The notes: a model not told the origin generated them from the sequence alone. Shown: positions 32,198-44,003, numbered from the stretch's first letter. The stretch: 64,000 nucleotides of DNA from an uncultured Candidatus Actinomarina sp. (GCA_902533795.1 CACAND010000003.1:24617-88616), one strand, 5' to 3'. Translations and numbers: made by a program.

Positions 32198-34032
32198 TCT
32201 GTAATCTCTCCATACTTTACAGGAGTTAAATCAGAGCCTATTAGATGTTGAATAATTCTCCTACTAATAGGTGCTGAGATTGCACTACCTGATCCGCCTT
32301 CTTCGACAACAGTTACTATTACATGATTTGGATTTTTAACGGAGTCAATTCCTACGAACCAAGATGTGTTATTTTTTTCACCAGGGTTTTGGGCAGTTCC
32401 TGTCTTTCCTCCTATATCGTTTGCTTTTCTACCCATAACTTCAAAAGCTGCATATGCTGTACCATTTTTGTTTGTCACAAGATTTAAATCATCTTTTAGA
32501 AAGGTAACCAACTCATTTGAGATATTATATTTTTTTAGTTTGAGGTTATCAGACACAGCAATATTCAAATAAGGACTTGAAGAAGTTGATGTCAAAAGAG
32601 TTTTATATGCATTTGCCACTTGTATTGGTGTTACTGTAATTGCACCTTGTCCTATAATTAAATTCATTAAATCTCCGCCTAACCATCCTTCAGGTCTGAC
32701 TAAATCTGGTCGGGTTATCGTCCATTCTTCAAAAACTTCTCTGTCAGGAATAATTCCATTTCTTTCAAATGGTAAATCTATATTTGTTAATTCACCAAAA
32801 CCTAAATTTCGGGCATAGTCTTGAAGTATTGACTCATTTTCAGTTCCCTCATACGTTCTCCAAATTTTTAGAGCTATATCCCAAAAATATACATTGCATG
32901 ATTGTTGCATTGCAGAGCTTAGATTTACCCTTCCATGTCCATCTTCTTTCCAATCTTGATAAACTTGTTGAGATCCATCATCGAAACCAAATGACAAACT
33001 TCCTTCACAATCTATACGACCTCTCCTAGAATTTAAACCTTCTGGAAAAAGACCTTCATTTTCTGCGAGCCAATATGAAACAACCTTAAATACTGAGCCG
33101 GGAGGGTAAAGTCCTTGTATTGCAAAGTTATTAAACGCTTGTATCCTGTTTAATTTTTCATATTCTTGATTAGATATTCCATCTATAAATTGATTGGGAT
33201 CAAAGTCAGGAATCGAAACCATTGAAACAATTTCACCAGTATTTACATCTAAAACGATAGAAGCACTCCTTATTACTTCATCCAGTGTGTCTTCGTTTTC
33301 GTTTGCTAGTTCAATGCCTTGCAATAACGATTCTTTAACAACCCGTTGTGTATCTATATTTAGAGAAATATTAATGTTTTTACCTTTTGTAGGAGGGATA
33401 TATTCAATAATGTCACTTCCTCTAAATGTTATTTCTCCAGGTGTTCCAGTTAGAGTATCTTCATAATATTTTTCAAGTCCATTCTTGCCTACTTGCAATG
33501 TTTGTTTTGTATGTGGAAATTCCTGAAAATCATCAGAAGTTGGCCTACCAACGTATCCAATGACATGAGAAGTGAGGTTGTCATAATTATATATTCTTAT
33601 TGGAAAGTCAAATATTTCAAATGCATCTAGTTCAAGAAGTTTCTGCCTTTCTGTTGCAGAAAAATCACTAATATTTTCAATTATTTGAATTTTTCTTCTA
33701 TCTAGAAAGAGATTTACTAGATCATCTTCATCAAGTTCGGGAAAATTGTATTTAATAAATTGTTCATAAAATTCTAAATTTTCATCATTTATTTTTCTTA
33801 GGTTCAAAAATAAATGTGGTTCCATAGTGGAAGTAGCGAGCCGTTCACTGTTGATATCAAGTATGTCTCCCCTGGGCGGAGTTATATAAAAAGTATCCAG
33901 TGTTTGGTTATCAATATCACTTAAAGCCGTATCTCTTGATAGAACTTGTAAATCAAATAGAAATGAAATTATGTATATAAATAATCCGACTAAAAATAAA
34001 GCATATACATTATATCTTTTGTTTAAGAACAT
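32194..34032 (-). CDS. mrdA: Penicillin-binding protein 2
   Basis: PPGSVFKV, SXN box SCNVYFW, KTGTAQ. Confidence 0.94.
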   Translation of the reverse strand: MFLNKRYNVYALFLVGLFIYIISFLFDLQVLSRDTALSDIDNQTLDTFYITPPRGDILDINSERLATSTMEPHLFLNLRKINDENLEFYEQFIKYNFPELDEDDLVNLFLDRRKIQIIENISDFSATERQKLLELDAFEIFDFPIRIYNYDNLTSHVIGYVGRPTSDDFQEFPHTKQTLQVGKNGLEKYYEDTLTGTPGEITFRGSDIIEYIPPTKGKNINISLNIDTQRVVKESLLQGIELANENEDTLDEVIRSASIVLDVNTGEIVSMVSIPDFDPNQFIDGISNQEYEKLNRIQAFNNFAIQGLYPPGSVFKVVSYWLAENEGLFPEGLNSRRGRIDCEGSLSFGFDDGSQQVYQDWKEDGHGRVNLSSAMQQSCNVYFWDIALKIWRTYEGTENESILQDYARNLGFGELTNIDLPFERNGIIPDREVFEEWTITRPDLVRPEGWLGGDLMNLIIGQGAITVTPIQVANAYKTLLTSTSSSPYLNIAVSDNLKLKKYNISNELVTFLKDDLNLVTNKNGTAYAAFEVMGRKANDIGGKTGTAQNPGEKNNTSWFVGIDSVKNPNHVIVTVVEEGGSGSAISAPISRRIIQHLIGSDLTPVKYGEITE

Positions 34033-34480
34033 TTTTCTCTATGGTAATGTTCAAAATTCTAAATAAAAAGTAATTGACTAATGATGATACTAAAAGAAGG
34101 TACAAAAACTGGGGTTGAAGGAAATCAAAAGAGTAAGTGAAGCTATACAAGAATACTCCTGCTACAAAAGCTGCTAAGTCCTGAAAAGTATTTTTGCTTT
34201 GGTTGTTTGTTAGAAAATTTAATATGACACACGTTATCAAAAATTTTGCACTAGTGAAACCTAAAATATTTGATGAAAATAATGAATCATAATAAATTCC
34301 TGCAACCAAAAAAATCGATATATAAAAATTTGAAAACCGTCTTGTTGATACATAGAAAAGTCCAATGTAAAAGGGCAGAAAAAGAATATATTCAAACACA
34401 AATATCGTATTAATTAATAGTTCAGAAAAAAGTAAAAGAACAAAAAATAAGATATTTAATATATTTCTAAGGTAAATCAT
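34010..34480 (-). CDS. mreD: Rod shape determining protein MreD-like
   Basis: Small polytopic protein between mreC and PBP2. Confidence 0.75.
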   Translation of the reverse strand: MIYLRNILNILFFVLLLFSELLINTIFVFEYILFLPFYIGLFYVSTRRFSNFYISIFLVAGIYYDSLFSSNILGFTSAKFLITCVILNFLTNNQSKNTFQDLAAFVAGVFLYSFTYSFDFLQPQFLYLLLVSSLVNYFLFRILNITIEKNVLKQKI

Positions 34481-35270
34481 TTGCTTTAACTACATAGATA
34501 TCAGTAAAGGAAAAGTTAACATCTTCTATTTCAAGAGATGTTGATATTTTGTTTTCATCAACGGTCACATTTATCTCGTTTAATGAAAGTATTGGAAACC
34601 TCGATGGTTGGCCAAATTTGGAATCTGTAAATATAAAGTCAATATTTGAGGTTAATTCATTTACAGATGTTGTGTAGATCAACAACTCCTCTCCATTATT
34701 TTCTACTAGATACTCATTTCCAAACTTATCAATTGCGGGCATCGAAAATTCACTATCATATATAAAAATAACTTCTGAATGATTTTGAAAAATTTTATCG
34801 ACGAATCCAATAACAAATCCCTCTTCATTAACAACGATATCATTTTTAACAAAATTTTTATCATAGCCACCTGAAACAAGGTAATGGTTTTCTTGATTTC
34901 TCATAAATGGTGATGTTTTGATGTAAAAGTAATTAAAAACATCAACTGACTCAATCAGATTTTGGTTTGATTCTAATTCTTCTTTTAACAAATCATTTTC
35001 AACTCTTAATTCTCTTAGTTCTAAAATTTCATTTTTTAAACGGACATTTTCATTAATTAAATTATTTCTCGTTTGAAATAAATCGGAATTAATAAATTCA
35101 AAATATTCATTAAAATTTATATCAGAAGGAACTAAGAAGTTTATTCTTTTCGAAATTGTTGTAGAAATTTCTTGATTTGAAAAAAAATCTAAAACCATTA
35201 ATGAAAAAGAAAAAAATACAAAAATAATATAAATTATGTAATTTCTAACTGTTAAATTAGCATCCCTCAT
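34467..35270 (-). CDS. mreC: Rod shape determining protein MreC
   Basis: N-terminal TM, coiled coil, VNEEGFVIGFVDKI; syntenic with mreB. Confidence 0.88.
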   Translation of the reverse strand: MRDANLTVRNYIIYIIFVFFSFSLMVLDFFSNQEISTTISKRINFLVPSDINFNEYFEFINSDLFQTRNNLINENVRLKNEILELRELRVENDLLKEELESNQNLIESVDVFNYFYIKTSPFMRNQENHYLVSGGYDKNFVKNDIVVNEEGFVIGFVDKIFQNHSEVIFIYDSEFSMPAIDKFGNEYLVENNGEELLIYTTSVNELTSNIDFIFTDSKFGQPSRFPILSLNEINVTVDENKISTSLEIEDVNFSFTDIYVVKANDLP

Positions 35271-35272
35271 CT

Positions 35273-36316
35273 TTAGTTAGGTTTTGGAGATGATTTTAAT
35301 ACTGACTTATAATCAGCGAATCTCTCAAGACAAATTCCTGAACCTACGACCACAGTACTTAACGGATCCTCTGTCATGTTTATAGGTATACCAAGGTCCT
35401 CAGCAATTTTTCTATCTATTTGTTTAAGTAATGATCCACCACCTGTAAGCCATGCTCCATATTTATCGATATCAGAGACTAAAGCTGGTGGTGTTTGAGA
35501 TAAAGAAACTCTCACAGCTTCAATTATTTCTTGAACAACAGGACTTAAAGCTTGTCTGACATCAGAAGCTTCTAAAAGCACTTGCTTAGGTACACCTTTG
35601 ACTATATCACGGCCAGTAACAGTTACTTGAGGTTCTTTATCGAATTGATAGGCAGAACCTACTGCATGTTTTAAGGACTCTGCAATCCCTTCATCAACTA
35701 ACATAGAATGTTCTGCTCTTAACCATTCAATTAGTCGATCAGTCATATCTTCTCCACCTACTCGTACTGAATTGGCGTTTACAATATCGCCCATGGAGAT
35801 AACAGCAATTTCAGTAGTTCCTCCACCTATATCAATCACCATATTTCCAAAAGGTTCATATATTTGTAATCCAGCCCCTATGGCTGCAGCCATAGGTTCT
35901 TCTACTGTAAAAACTTCAGAGGCACCAGTCGCATGAGCAGCTGTTTCAATTGATCTTTGTTCAACGCTAGTAACACCATTTGGTACACACATAACAATTC
36001 TTGGACTAGTGTAAGATCTCCCTATTGCACGAGTTAATAATGTCTTTACTAACTCTTCTGCCATCTCGATTTCAGAAATAACTCCATCTCTTAGAGGTTT
36101 GATAAGTTGGATTGAGTCAGGGACTCTTCCTACGAGATTTTTTGCTTCCTCACCAACTGTCAGGATAGATCCATCTTCTTTATTCACTGCAATAAGAGTA
36201 GGCTCGTCAACCATTACTCCAACACCTTTTACGTAAATGAGAGTATTTGCGGTACCTAAATCGATAGCAATATCATTACCGCCAAAAAGTGAACGTCTTA
36301 AATTAAAACCAGCCAT
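35273..36316 (-). CDS. mreB: Rod shape determining actin homologue MreB
   Basis: AIDLGTANTLIYVKG, VIDIGGGTTEIAVIS. Confidence 0.98.
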   Translation of the reverse strand: MAGFNLRRSLFGGNDIAIDLGTANTLIYVKGVGVMVDEPTLIAVNKEDGSILTVGEEAKNLVGRVPDSIQLIKPLRDGVISEIEMAEELVKTLLTRAIGRSYTSPRIVMCVPNGVTSVEQRSIETAAHATGASEVFTVEEPMAAAIGAGLQIYEPFGNMVIDIGGGTTEIAVISMGDIVNANSVRVGGEDMTDRLIEWLRAEHSMLVDEGIAESLKHAVGSAYQFDKEPQVTVTGRDIVKGVPKQVLLEASDVRQALSPVVQEIIEAVRVSLSQTPPALVSDIDKYGAWLTGGGSLLKQIDRKIAEDLGIPINMTEDPLSTVVVGSGICLERFADYKSVLKSSPKPN

Positions 36317-36360
36317 GTATATCTAGACTAATAGACTCAATAATCAAGTAAAATAAAAAT

Positions 36361-36759
36361 TTAATTGTTGAAGAAAAGGCCTAATTCTCTTTGAGCGCTT
36401 TCTTCTGAATCTGAACCATGGACAACATTTTCTTCTAATTTAGTAGCAAAATCTGCTCTAATTGTTCCAGGGTCTGCATCTGAAGGATTTGTTGCACCCA
36501 TAATCCTTCTTACTTCGCTAACTACATCTTCCCCTTCAACCTCCATGGCTACAACGGGACCACTGGTAATAAATGAAACTAAATCTTGAAAGAAAGGTTT
36601 TTCTTTATGCTCTCCGTAATGTTCTTTAGCTAATTCACTACTTATAGTCATCATTTTCATCTTCGAGATTTTGAAACCTTCTTGTTCAACTCTATTAATA
36701 ACTTGACCTACAATATTTCTTTTTACTCCATCTGGCTTAACCATAAAAAAAGTTTTCAT
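36361..36759 (-). CDS. ndk: Nucleoside diphosphate kinase
   Basis: FFMVKPDGVKRNIVG, GATNPSDADPGTIRADF, NVVHGSDSEESAQREL. Confidence 0.97.
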   Translation of the reverse strand: MKTFFMVKPDGVKRNIVGQVINRVEQEGFKISKMKMMTISSELAKEHYGEHKEKPFFQDLVSFITSGPVVAMEVEGEDVVSEVRRIMGATNPSDADPGTIRADFATKLEENVVHGSDSEESAQRELGLFFNN

Positions 36760-37934
36760 GTGTATTCCTTTTTATATTCTCCAACTAAATATAAACTACC
36801 CGTTAATATAGATGGATTCTTTGAAAGATTATAATCTTTAATTGTTCGAGTACTGAATGAAATATCGTTTGAATTCAAAAAATCTTCAAAAACTTTTTTG
36901 TTTTCTTGTGCAAAAAATGAGTTATCTTCAATAAGAAAAATATTTAAAAATTTTTCTTTTGCAATCCTTTTTATAAATTCAATAGTATTTTTATCCTTTT
37001 TCATACCAATGTAAATATCGAACCCTTTTATTTCAGAATTAGAACTGCAAAAACTAAGTAAAGCATTTAAGCTTTCAACATTATGAGCACCATCAATAAT
37101 TTTTAATGGTGCTGTTGATACTATTTCAAATCTTCCCGGTACCTTTTTGAAATCATCTAATGAGTAATTATTTGTTTCATTTTTTGCATCTAAAAGATAT
37201 GAAATAGCACCTAATACTTGTAGTGATGTAGAAAAATTAATCATTTCATAGTCAATTGATGAGGTGCTTAAAGCTTGGTGATCATTAAAAAAAATTGCTG
37301 CTTCATCTATTCCAAAATTATTGTAAACATATTCTTCGTGTCTTTTGTATAAATCATATTCTCCAAAAATTATTTGTTTTGGATTTTCTGATATGTTAAT
37401 TTTTTGAATAAAAATTTCATCTAATGTATTTCCAAGCAATTCTGTATGGTCAAGACCAACATTTGTTATACAAACGGTATCAGAATTAATAAATGATGTT
37501 GTATCGTACATACCTCCAATACCAGCCTCAACAATAAAAATATCAAGATCTAATTGAATAAAATGAAGACAAGCAATGAGAAAAATTACTTCAAAATATG
37601 CGAAATCAATGTTGTTTTCTTCTTCAAATTTAATTAACTGATCTAAATAAAAAGATAGTTCTTTATCCAGAATGTCATTATTATTAATTTTTATTCGCTC
37701 GTTGACTTTTACCAAATGTGGTGAAGTAAACATACATGTTGCGACATTATTTTTTCTTAATAGTTCATTCAAAAAAAAGGCACATGATGTTTTTCCATTA
37801 GTACCAACGATGGAAACTGATCTTTCTCGGAGTGTTTTTAATTGATTTTTTTCAAAAAAATTATGAAGAATATCTAAATTTTTATTTTTTTTACCTATTT
37901 TTGAGTTTAAATATTTATCAAATTCATCAGACAC
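36756..37934 (-). CDS. folC: Folylpolyglutamate/dihydrofolate synthase
   Basis: SIVGTNGKTSCAFFLNELL, TSPHLVKVNERI. Confidence 0.93.
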   Translation of the reverse strand: MSDEFDKYLNSKIGKKNKNLDILHNFFEKNQLKTLRERSVSIVGTNGKTSCAFFLNELLRKNNVATCMFTSPHLVKVNERIKINNNDILDKELSFYLDQLIKFEEENNIDFAYFEVIFLIACLHFIQLDLDIFIVEAGIGGMYDTTSFINSDTVCITNVGLDHTELLGNTLDEIFIQKINISENPKQIIFGEYDLYKRHEEYVYNNFGIDEAAIFFNDHQALSTSSIDYEMINFSTSLQVLGAISYLLDAKNETNNYSLDDFKKVPGRFEIVSTAPLKIIDGAHNVESLNALLSFCSSNSEIKGFDIYIGMKKDKNTIEFIKRIAKEKFLNIFLIEDNSFFAQENKKVFEDFLNSNDISFSTRTIKDYNLSKNPSILTGSLYLVGEYKKEYT

Positions 37935-40521
37935 TGAATTGATCCCGTGTCTCTTTCAAAAGTTTAATTTCGTTTTCTACATCTAAAATATTTTGCTTTT
38001 CTTTTTGAATAAGCTCTTCTTTAGCGTTCTGAACAAACTTCTCATTTTCTAAACGAGATTTTGAGACGGAGAGTGTTTTTTCTAGATTATCAATTTTTTT
38101 ATTTAGTTTTTTAATCTCAATATCAATATCAATATAGTCATCGGCAAAAAGGAAAAATTCTAAATCACCCGATTGAAATATTATTTGTTTTTGATTTCCA
38201 TCATCATCAGCCTGACTGAATTCAATATTTCCAATTTTTTCGAGTTGCTTACAGAACCAATCTTCAACTTCTTTTTTAGCATTGATTTTTAAAATGTCTT
38301 TATTTTTAAATTGATAAGTTGCTTTAAAATTTCTGATTTGAGAAATAATCTCTTTTAAATTTTCAACAATATCGCTTTTTACATCATTACTTTCTTTGTA
38401 GGTTTCAGGCCATGAATTGTTGATTAACAAACTATTATCGAATGTTGACCAAATTTCTTCAGTCACATGAGGCATGGCAGGATTTAGTATCTTTATACTT
38501 TTAAGAAATACAGATCTCAATACAAACATTGTTTCGTTTTTTGTTTCATCGTCATTAATTAAATTTTTAGAAAATTCAAAATACCAATCAAATAAATCCG
38601 ACCAAATAAAGTTATAAATCAATTTATAAGCATCAGAAATTTTATATTTTTCAAAGAGTTCATTGAATTCAATTAAAACTGCGTTAAATTTATTGATTAT
38701 CCATTTATTTTCTGGACAATTAATCTCTTCTAATTCTTTGTCTTGTAAATCATTTGGAGAGTACATATGTACAAACTTTGCACCGTTCCAAAGCTTGTTT
38801 GCAAATTTCTTTGCGGCAATTGTCCACTCTTCATCAAAAGGAACATCCTGTCCTGGTGCTGCTTTTTCTATTAAAGAAAATCTTAGAGCATCTGCTCCAT
38901 GTTTTTCAGAAAGCTCAAGAGGGTCAATTGTGTTTTTGAGACTTTTTGACATTTTTCTTCCTTTTGAGTCCCTGACCAATCCATGAATCAATATATCTTT
39001 AAAGGGCACATCATCATTAAAATTAAGTCCCATCATGATCATCCTTGCTACCCAGAAAAAGATAATATCGAATCCTGTTACTAGAAGTGATGTTGGATAA
39101 TATTTGGTCATATCATTACTATCTTCAGGCCATCCAAGAGTTGAAAATGGCCAGAGAGCAGATGAAAACCAAGTGTCCAAGACATCTTTATCTTGAGTAA
39201 GTTGTATTGTTTCTGAAAGATTATATTTTGTTCTTACCTCTTCTTCTGTTAAGGCAACATAAATTTTACCTTCATCATCATACCAAGCAGGAATTTGATG
39301 CCCCCACCAAATCTGTCTTGATATGCACCAATCTTGAATGTTGTACATCCATTCAAAGTAAGTTTTCTCCCAGTTCTTAGGAATAAACTTCATATTGTCA
39401 TTTTCAACTTCTGCTATTCCTCTATCAGCAAGTTCTTTAGTCTTTACAAACCATTGATCAGTAATCATTGGCTCTAGAATACTTTTTGACCTATCCCCTT
39501 TAGGAAGTTGAATAGTGTGTTCGTCAATCGCTACTAATTGCCCTAGTTCTTCTAATTCTTGAACTATTTTTTCCCTTGCAGCAAACCTATCTAAACTTCT
39601 GTAGGACTCTGGCATGAATTCGTCATCTGACATTGTTCCATCTAATTTCATACAAGAAATTATTTCTAGATCATGGTTTACGCCTATTTCATAATCGTTG
39701 AAATCATGGGCAGGGGTAATTTTTACACACCCGGAACCAAAATCTTGATCTACATAGTCATCTGCAATTATTGGGACTTCTCTATTAACAATTGGAATTA
39801 TTGCACTTTTACCTATAAATTTTTTATATCTCTCATCATCTGGATTTACAGCAACTGCGGTATCAGCAAGTATTGTTTCAGGTCTTGTTGTCGCTATTGT
39901 AATGAAGTCATCCCCACACTGATATTTAACACTCCACAACTTACCCATTTCTTCATGAAGATTTACTTCCAAATCAGATACTGCTGACATTAATTTTGTA
40001 TCCCAATTAACCATTCGGGAACCTTTATAAATAAGACCAGAATCATAAAGTCCTACAAAAACTTCTCGTACAGCATTAGATAGTCCTTCATCCATTGTGA
40101 ATCTTTCACGAGACCAATCACAACTCATACCAAGTTTTTTCATTTGGCTTGAAATATTTTCTCCCGATGCTTCTTTCCATTCCCATACTTTTGATATAAA
40201 ATTTTCACGACCAACGTCTTCTTTTGTAAGACCTTTTTCAGATAATTCATTTTCAACAAGTAATTGAGTAATGATGCCTGCATGATCTGTACCAGGGACC
40301 CATAATGTTTCAAAGCCTTGCAATCGTTTGATTCTAACTATTACGTCAATGATTGAATGTTCTAAGGCATGACCCATATGTAATGAACCAGTTACATTGG
40401 GCGGTGGTATTACGATTGAGAATTGCTTATCGGACTCAACTGGTTTAAATTGATTTTTTAATTCCCACTCTGATTGCCATTTCTTTTCAATACTTAGTGG
40501 TTCGTATGAATCATCAAGCAT
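37927..40521 (-). CDS. valS: Valyl-tRNA synthetase
   Basis: PPPNVTGSLHMGHALEHSI, GRKMSKSLKNTIDPL. Confidence 0.98.
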   Translation of the reverse strand: MLDDSYEPLSIEKKWQSEWELKNQFKPVESDKQFSIVIPPPNVTGSLHMGHALEHSIIDVIVRIKRLQGFETLWVPGTDHAGIITQLLVENELSEKGLTKEDVGRENFISKVWEWKEASGENISSQMKKLGMSCDWSRERFTMDEGLSNAVREVFVGLYDSGLIYKGSRMVNWDTKLMSAVSDLEVNLHEEMGKLWSVKYQCGDDFITIATTRPETILADTAVAVNPDDERYKKFIGKSAIIPIVNREVPIIADDYVDQDFGSGCVKITPAHDFNDYEIGVNHDLEIISCMKLDGTMSDDEFMPESYRSLDRFAAREKIVQELEELGQLVAIDEHTIQLPKGDRSKSILEPMITDQWFVKTKELADRGIAEVENDNMKFIPKNWEKTYFEWMYNIQDWCISRQIWWGHQIPAWYDDEGKIYVALTEEEVRTKYNLSETIQLTQDKDVLDTWFSSALWPFSTLGWPEDSNDMTKYYPTSLLVTGFDIIFFWVARMIMMGLNFNDDVPFKDILIHGLVRDSKGRKMSKSLKNTIDPLELSEKHGADALRFSLIEKAAPGQDVPFDEEWTIAAKKFANKLWNGAKFVHMYSPNDLQDKELEEINCPENKWIINKFNAVLIEFNELFEKYKISDAYKLIYNFIWSDLFDWYFEFSKNLINDDETKNETMFVLRSVFLKSIKILNPAMPHVTEEIWSTFDNSLLINNSWPETYKESNDVKSDIVENLKEIISQIRNFKATYQFKNKDILKINAKKEVEDWFCKQLEKIGNIEFSQADDDGNQKQIIFQSGDLEFFLFADDYIDIDIEIKKLNKKIDNLEKTLSVSKSRLENEKFVQNAKEELIQKEKQNILDVENEIKLLKETRDQFSV

Positions 40522-40525
40522 AGAT

Positions 40526-41794
40526 TCAGGCTGGTTTAGAGTCTTTTTTATCTTTGCTCTGTCTTAAAACCATCTTAGGTTGAATATCGTCAACCACATT
40601 TTCTTTATCAATAATAATTTTTTCAATGTCTTTTCTTGAGGGAGCTTCGAACATTTCATCAAGAAGTAATTTTTCGATTATTGATCTAAGACCTCTTGCA
40701 CCAGTTTTTCTTTCGAGGGCTAATTCTGCCATTGCATCTAAAGCTCCATCGGTAAAGCTAAGCTCAACATCATCTAACTCGAAGATTTTTTTAAATTGCT
40801 TTGTTATTGCGTTCTTTGGTTCAACAAGAATCTTTATTAAAGCATCTTTATCTAATTCATTAACACTAGTGACAACAGGTAATCTTCCAATAAACTCTGG
40901 AATTAAGCCATATCGTCTTAAGTCTTTTGGCTCGACATTGTCGTAAATTGTACTTAAATTTACATCATCTTTAGTGCTCAAACTAGTGTTAAAACCAATT
41001 GAGTTGTCTCCAAGTCTTTTACCAATAATTTGATCTAGGCCATCAAAAGCTCCACCAACAATAAACAAAATGTTTGAGGTATCAATTTGTAAATATTCTT
41101 GTTGAGGGTGCTTTCTACCACCCTGTGGAGGAACTTGCGCAGTCGTGCCCTCTAAGATTTTTAATAAAGCTTGCTGTACACCTTCTCCTGACACGTCTCT
41201 AGTGATTGATGGGTTGTCAGATTTCCTAGTAATTTTATCGATTTCATCGATATAGATAATTCCTTTTTCAGCCTTCCCAATATCAAAATCAGCAGCTTGT
41301 ATAAGCGTGAGTAAAATGTTTTCTACATCTTCTCCAACATAACCTGCTTCGGTTAAAGTTGTTGCATCAGCTATTGCAAAGGGTACTTGTAAAATTTTTG
41401 CTAAAGTTTGAGCCAGTAGAGTTTTTCCACTTCCTGTAGGACCAAGAATTAAGACATTAGATTTTTGAATTTCAAGTTCATCACTTTTTGCATCGTCTTT
41501 ATATATTCTTTTGTAGTGATTGTAAACTGCGACCGAAAGTGTTTTCTTTGCTTCAGATTGTCCAATTACAAACTCATTCAAAGAATGGTTAATTTCTTTT
41601 GGTAGTGGTAAATGTGTCTCACTGGTTGATTCGAGCGTCTCAATTTTTTCTTCTTCGACGATCTCAACACAAAGTTCAATACACTCGTCACAAATGTAAA
41701 CGCCAGGACCAGCGATGAGCTTAATTACTTGTTTCTGTGATTTACCACAAAAACTACATTTTAACGGATCAGTAGACGATTCTTTATTAGCCAT
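40526..41794 (-). CDS. clpX: Clp protease ATPase ClpX
   Basis: [16 protein letters not shown] zinc finger; [15 protein letters not shown]. Confidence 0.98.
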   Translation of the reverse strand: MANKESSTDPLKCSFCGKSQKQVIKLIAGPGVYICDECIELCVEIVEEEKIETLESTSETHLPLPKEINHSLNEFVIGQSEAKKTLSVAVYNHYKRIYKDDAKSDELEIQKSNVLILGPTGSGKTLLAQTLAKILQVPFAIADATTLTEAGYVGEDVENILLTLIQAADFDIGKAEKGIIYIDEIDKITRKSDNPSITRDVSGEGVQQALLKILEGTTAQVPPQGGRKHPQQEYLQIDTSNILFIVGGAFDGLDQIIGKRLGDNSIGFNTSLSTKDDVNLSTIYDNVEPKDLRRYGLIPEFIGRLPVVTSVNELDKDALIKILVEPKNAITKQFKKIFELDDVELSFTDGALDAMAELALERKTGARGLRSIIEKLLLDEMFEAPSRKDIEKIIIDKENVVDDIQPKMVLRQSKDKKDSKPA

Positions 41795-41810
41795 AAAACC
41801 TACCCTGTCG

Positions 41811-42428
41811 TTATTTTTTGTCTGCTAACTCCCTTTGAGTTAGTACTTCATCCACTATACCGTATTCCAACGCTTCTTGCGCGGTCATCCAAAAATCTCT
41901 GTCAGTATCAACAGCTATTTGTTCTACGTCTTTATCAGTAAAATCAGCCAAAAGACCATTTATTTGATTTCTCATATCTGTAATCAATTTTGCTTGAATT
42001 TCAATGTCTTTTGAAGTACCTTCTGCGCCACCTGCTGGTTGATGTAACATTATTCTTGCATGTGGAAGAGAGTATCTTTTTCCAGGTGTTCCACCAGCTA
42101 GTATTACTGCACCAGCTGAGGCTGCAAGTCCCATACACACTGTTGCAACATCTGGTTTGATGTATTTCATTGTGTCATAGATTGCAAATAATGATGTAAT
42201 TGAGCCACCAGGTGAATTGATATAAATATAAATATCTTTTTCTGGATCTTCAGATTCTAAATGTAATAATTGTGCCATTATAAGGTTTGCTACACCATCA
42301 TCAATTGGTGTGCCAAGAAATATAATTCTATCTTTTAAAAGCCTTGAATATATATCAAAAGCTCTCTCGCCTCTATTTGTATTCTCAATAACTGTAGGTA
42401 CAACATAATTTGAAGGCTCTTTTTTCAT
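41811..42428 (-). CDS. clpP: Clp protease proteolytic subunit
   Basis: [36 protein letters not shown]; likely ATG at 42428. Confidence 0.97.
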   Translation of the reverse strand: MKKEPSNYVVPTVIENTNRGERAFDIYSRLLKDRIIFLGTPIDDGVANLIMAQLLHLESEDPEKDIYIYINSPGGSITSLFAIYDTMKYIKPDVATVCMGLAASAGAVILAGGTPGKRYSLPHARIMLHQPAGGAEGTSKDIEIQAKLITDMRNQINGLLADFTDKDVEQIAVDTDRDFWMTAQEALEYGIVDEVLTQRELADKK

Positions 42429-42429
42429 G

Positions 42430-43746
42430 TTATTCTTCCTCTCTTGTATCTGTATCTTGATTGTACACATCTTGAAGATATACTTTTTCACCATTTTTGT
42501 CTACTGAGCTACCTGACTTTAAAACATGCAACATAGCTTTATTTCTGAGTGATTCCGCTTCAAGATTTAATCTACGAGTAGTGATTTCAACCTCGTCAAG
42601 GCTATCTAATGTCTTTATATGTTCATCAATAAGTGCAGTATCTTCTTCTTCTAGTTTGATATCTAGTTCTTCAATTACTTTATCCAGAATTACTACCATG
42701 GTTAAATTTCTTGTAGCCTGCTTATTTAAGTCATCTCTTAAAGCTTCTTCAGTTAATCCAGTAACTTGAAAGTAGTCCTCCATTTTTATATTATTTTGAG
42801 CCAATTCATTTATAAAATTTTGAAGAATACTGTCCATCTCAGCAATAACTAATTGCTCTGGTAGTTCAATCTTTGCCTCTTCAATTAATTTATTTGTTAG
42901 TTCACCCTGGTATTGAGAAGCTACTTGTCTTTTTTTAACCATCTCAATATTTTTTTCGAGTTCCTCTCTTAAGTTTTTTATATCATCAAATTCTGTTGTG
43001 TCTGATACCCACTCGTCTGTAAAGTCTGGAAGTATTTTTTCTCTAACTTCTTTTACCAAAACAGTTATCTCAGCATCCTCTATCTGTAATTGTGGAATAG
43101 TATCGTTTAGTTTTACGATTGCACCAGGCGAAACTCCTATCAATTTAGAATCAAGTTGGGGTGTTAACATATTTGTTCCTACCTCATATAAATAATCACT
43201 GTAAGCAAAATCTTTAAGCTCTTCATTATTTTTCTTTGCAGAAACATTAATCAAAGCATAATCTCCACTATCAAGTGATCTTTCTACTTTTGAGACTTCA
43301 GCAAATTGAGTTCTTACTCTATCTATTTGATCATCCATTTCTTCATCGGTTGGCTTGATTGATTCAACTTCAACTTCTTGCTCTAGCTTTGGAAGTTTTG
43401 ATAACGTAGGCCATAAAGTAATTAAAACCTCAATATCATAATTTTTATCTTTCTTCTCAATCTTCTTTATGACTGGTCTAGTGGCAGGATTTAATTCCTC
43501 ATCTTTTAGAATTGTGAAAAGATTTTCTGGAAGATACATTTCAATTGCTTCTTCATTTATTGCATCTTCTCCGACTTCCCTTGTAACTATGTTTGCTGGT
43601 ATTTTTCCAGGCCTAAAACCCTTTATATTCAAATTTTTAGATATTTTATTTATAGCTTCATTCTTATATTGATCAAGATCTTGAAAGTCAACTTTTAAAT
43701 CGAGCTGCTTTTCAAAATCACCTGCATTCTTTACTTTATATTTCAA
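42430..43746 (-). CDS. tig: Trigger factor
   Basis: [27 protein letters not shown] start at 43746 with upstream TTAGGAG, ORF extension lies in tRNA-His. Confidence 0.93.
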   Translation of the reverse strand: MKYKVKNAGDFEKQLDLKVDFQDLDQYKNEAINKISKNLNIKGFRPGKIPANIVTREVGEDAINEEAIEMYLPENLFTILKDEELNPATRPVIKKIEKKDKNYDIEVLITLWPTLSKLPKLEQEVEVESIKPTDEEMDDQIDRVRTQFAEVSKVERSLDSGDYALINVSAKKNNEELKDFAYSDYLYEVGTNMLTPQLDSKLIGVSPGAIVKLNDTIPQLQIEDAEITVLVKEVREKILPDFTDEWVSDTTEFDDIKNLREELEKNIEMVKKRQVASQYQGELTNKLIEEAKIELPEQLVIAEMDSILQNFINELAQNNIKMEDYFQVTGLTEEALRDDLNKQATRNLTMVVILDKVIEELDIKLEEEDTALIDEHIKTLDSLDEVEITTRRLNLEAESLRNKAMLHVLKSGSSVDKNGEKVYLQDVYNQDTDTREEE

Positions 43747-43766
43747 CTTTTCTCCTAAATAAGGTG

Positions 43767-43843
43767 GGGTGACCGACGGGATTTGAACCCGCGACCTCCT
43801 GGACCACAACCAGGCGCTCTAACCAAACTGAGCTACGATCACC
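43767..43843 (-). tRNA. tRNA-His(GTG)
   Basis: Anticodon loop TTGTGGT in CCTGG/CCAGG stem; C73. Confidence 0.94.
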
Positions 43844-43847
43844 TCGG

Positions 43848-43921
43848 CGCTCTCGATAGGACTCGAACCTATAACCTACAGATTAGAAGTCTGTTGCTCT
43901 ATCCATTTGAGCTACGAGAGC
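43848..43921 (-). tRNA. tRNA-Arg(TCT)
   Basis: GCTCTCGTAGCTCAAATGG...CTTCTAA. Confidence 0.95.
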
Positions 43922-43927
43922 CTCTCG

Positions 43928-43998
43928 AGCGGGTGAAGGGAATCGAACCCTCATAGCCAGCTTGGAAGGCTGGAGCTTTGCCATTAAGCTACACCCGC
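43928..43998 (-). tRNA. tRNA-Gly(TCC)
   Basis: GCGGGTGTAGCTTAATGG...CTTCCAA. Confidence 0.95.
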
Positions 43999-44003
43999 GC
44001 TAG

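Noticed and set aside
43747-43809. N-terminal extension of the trigger factor ORF (MWSRRSRVQIPSVTPP...)
   Set aside because: It lies mostly inside tRNA-His; a TTG with AGGAG at 43746 is a better start.
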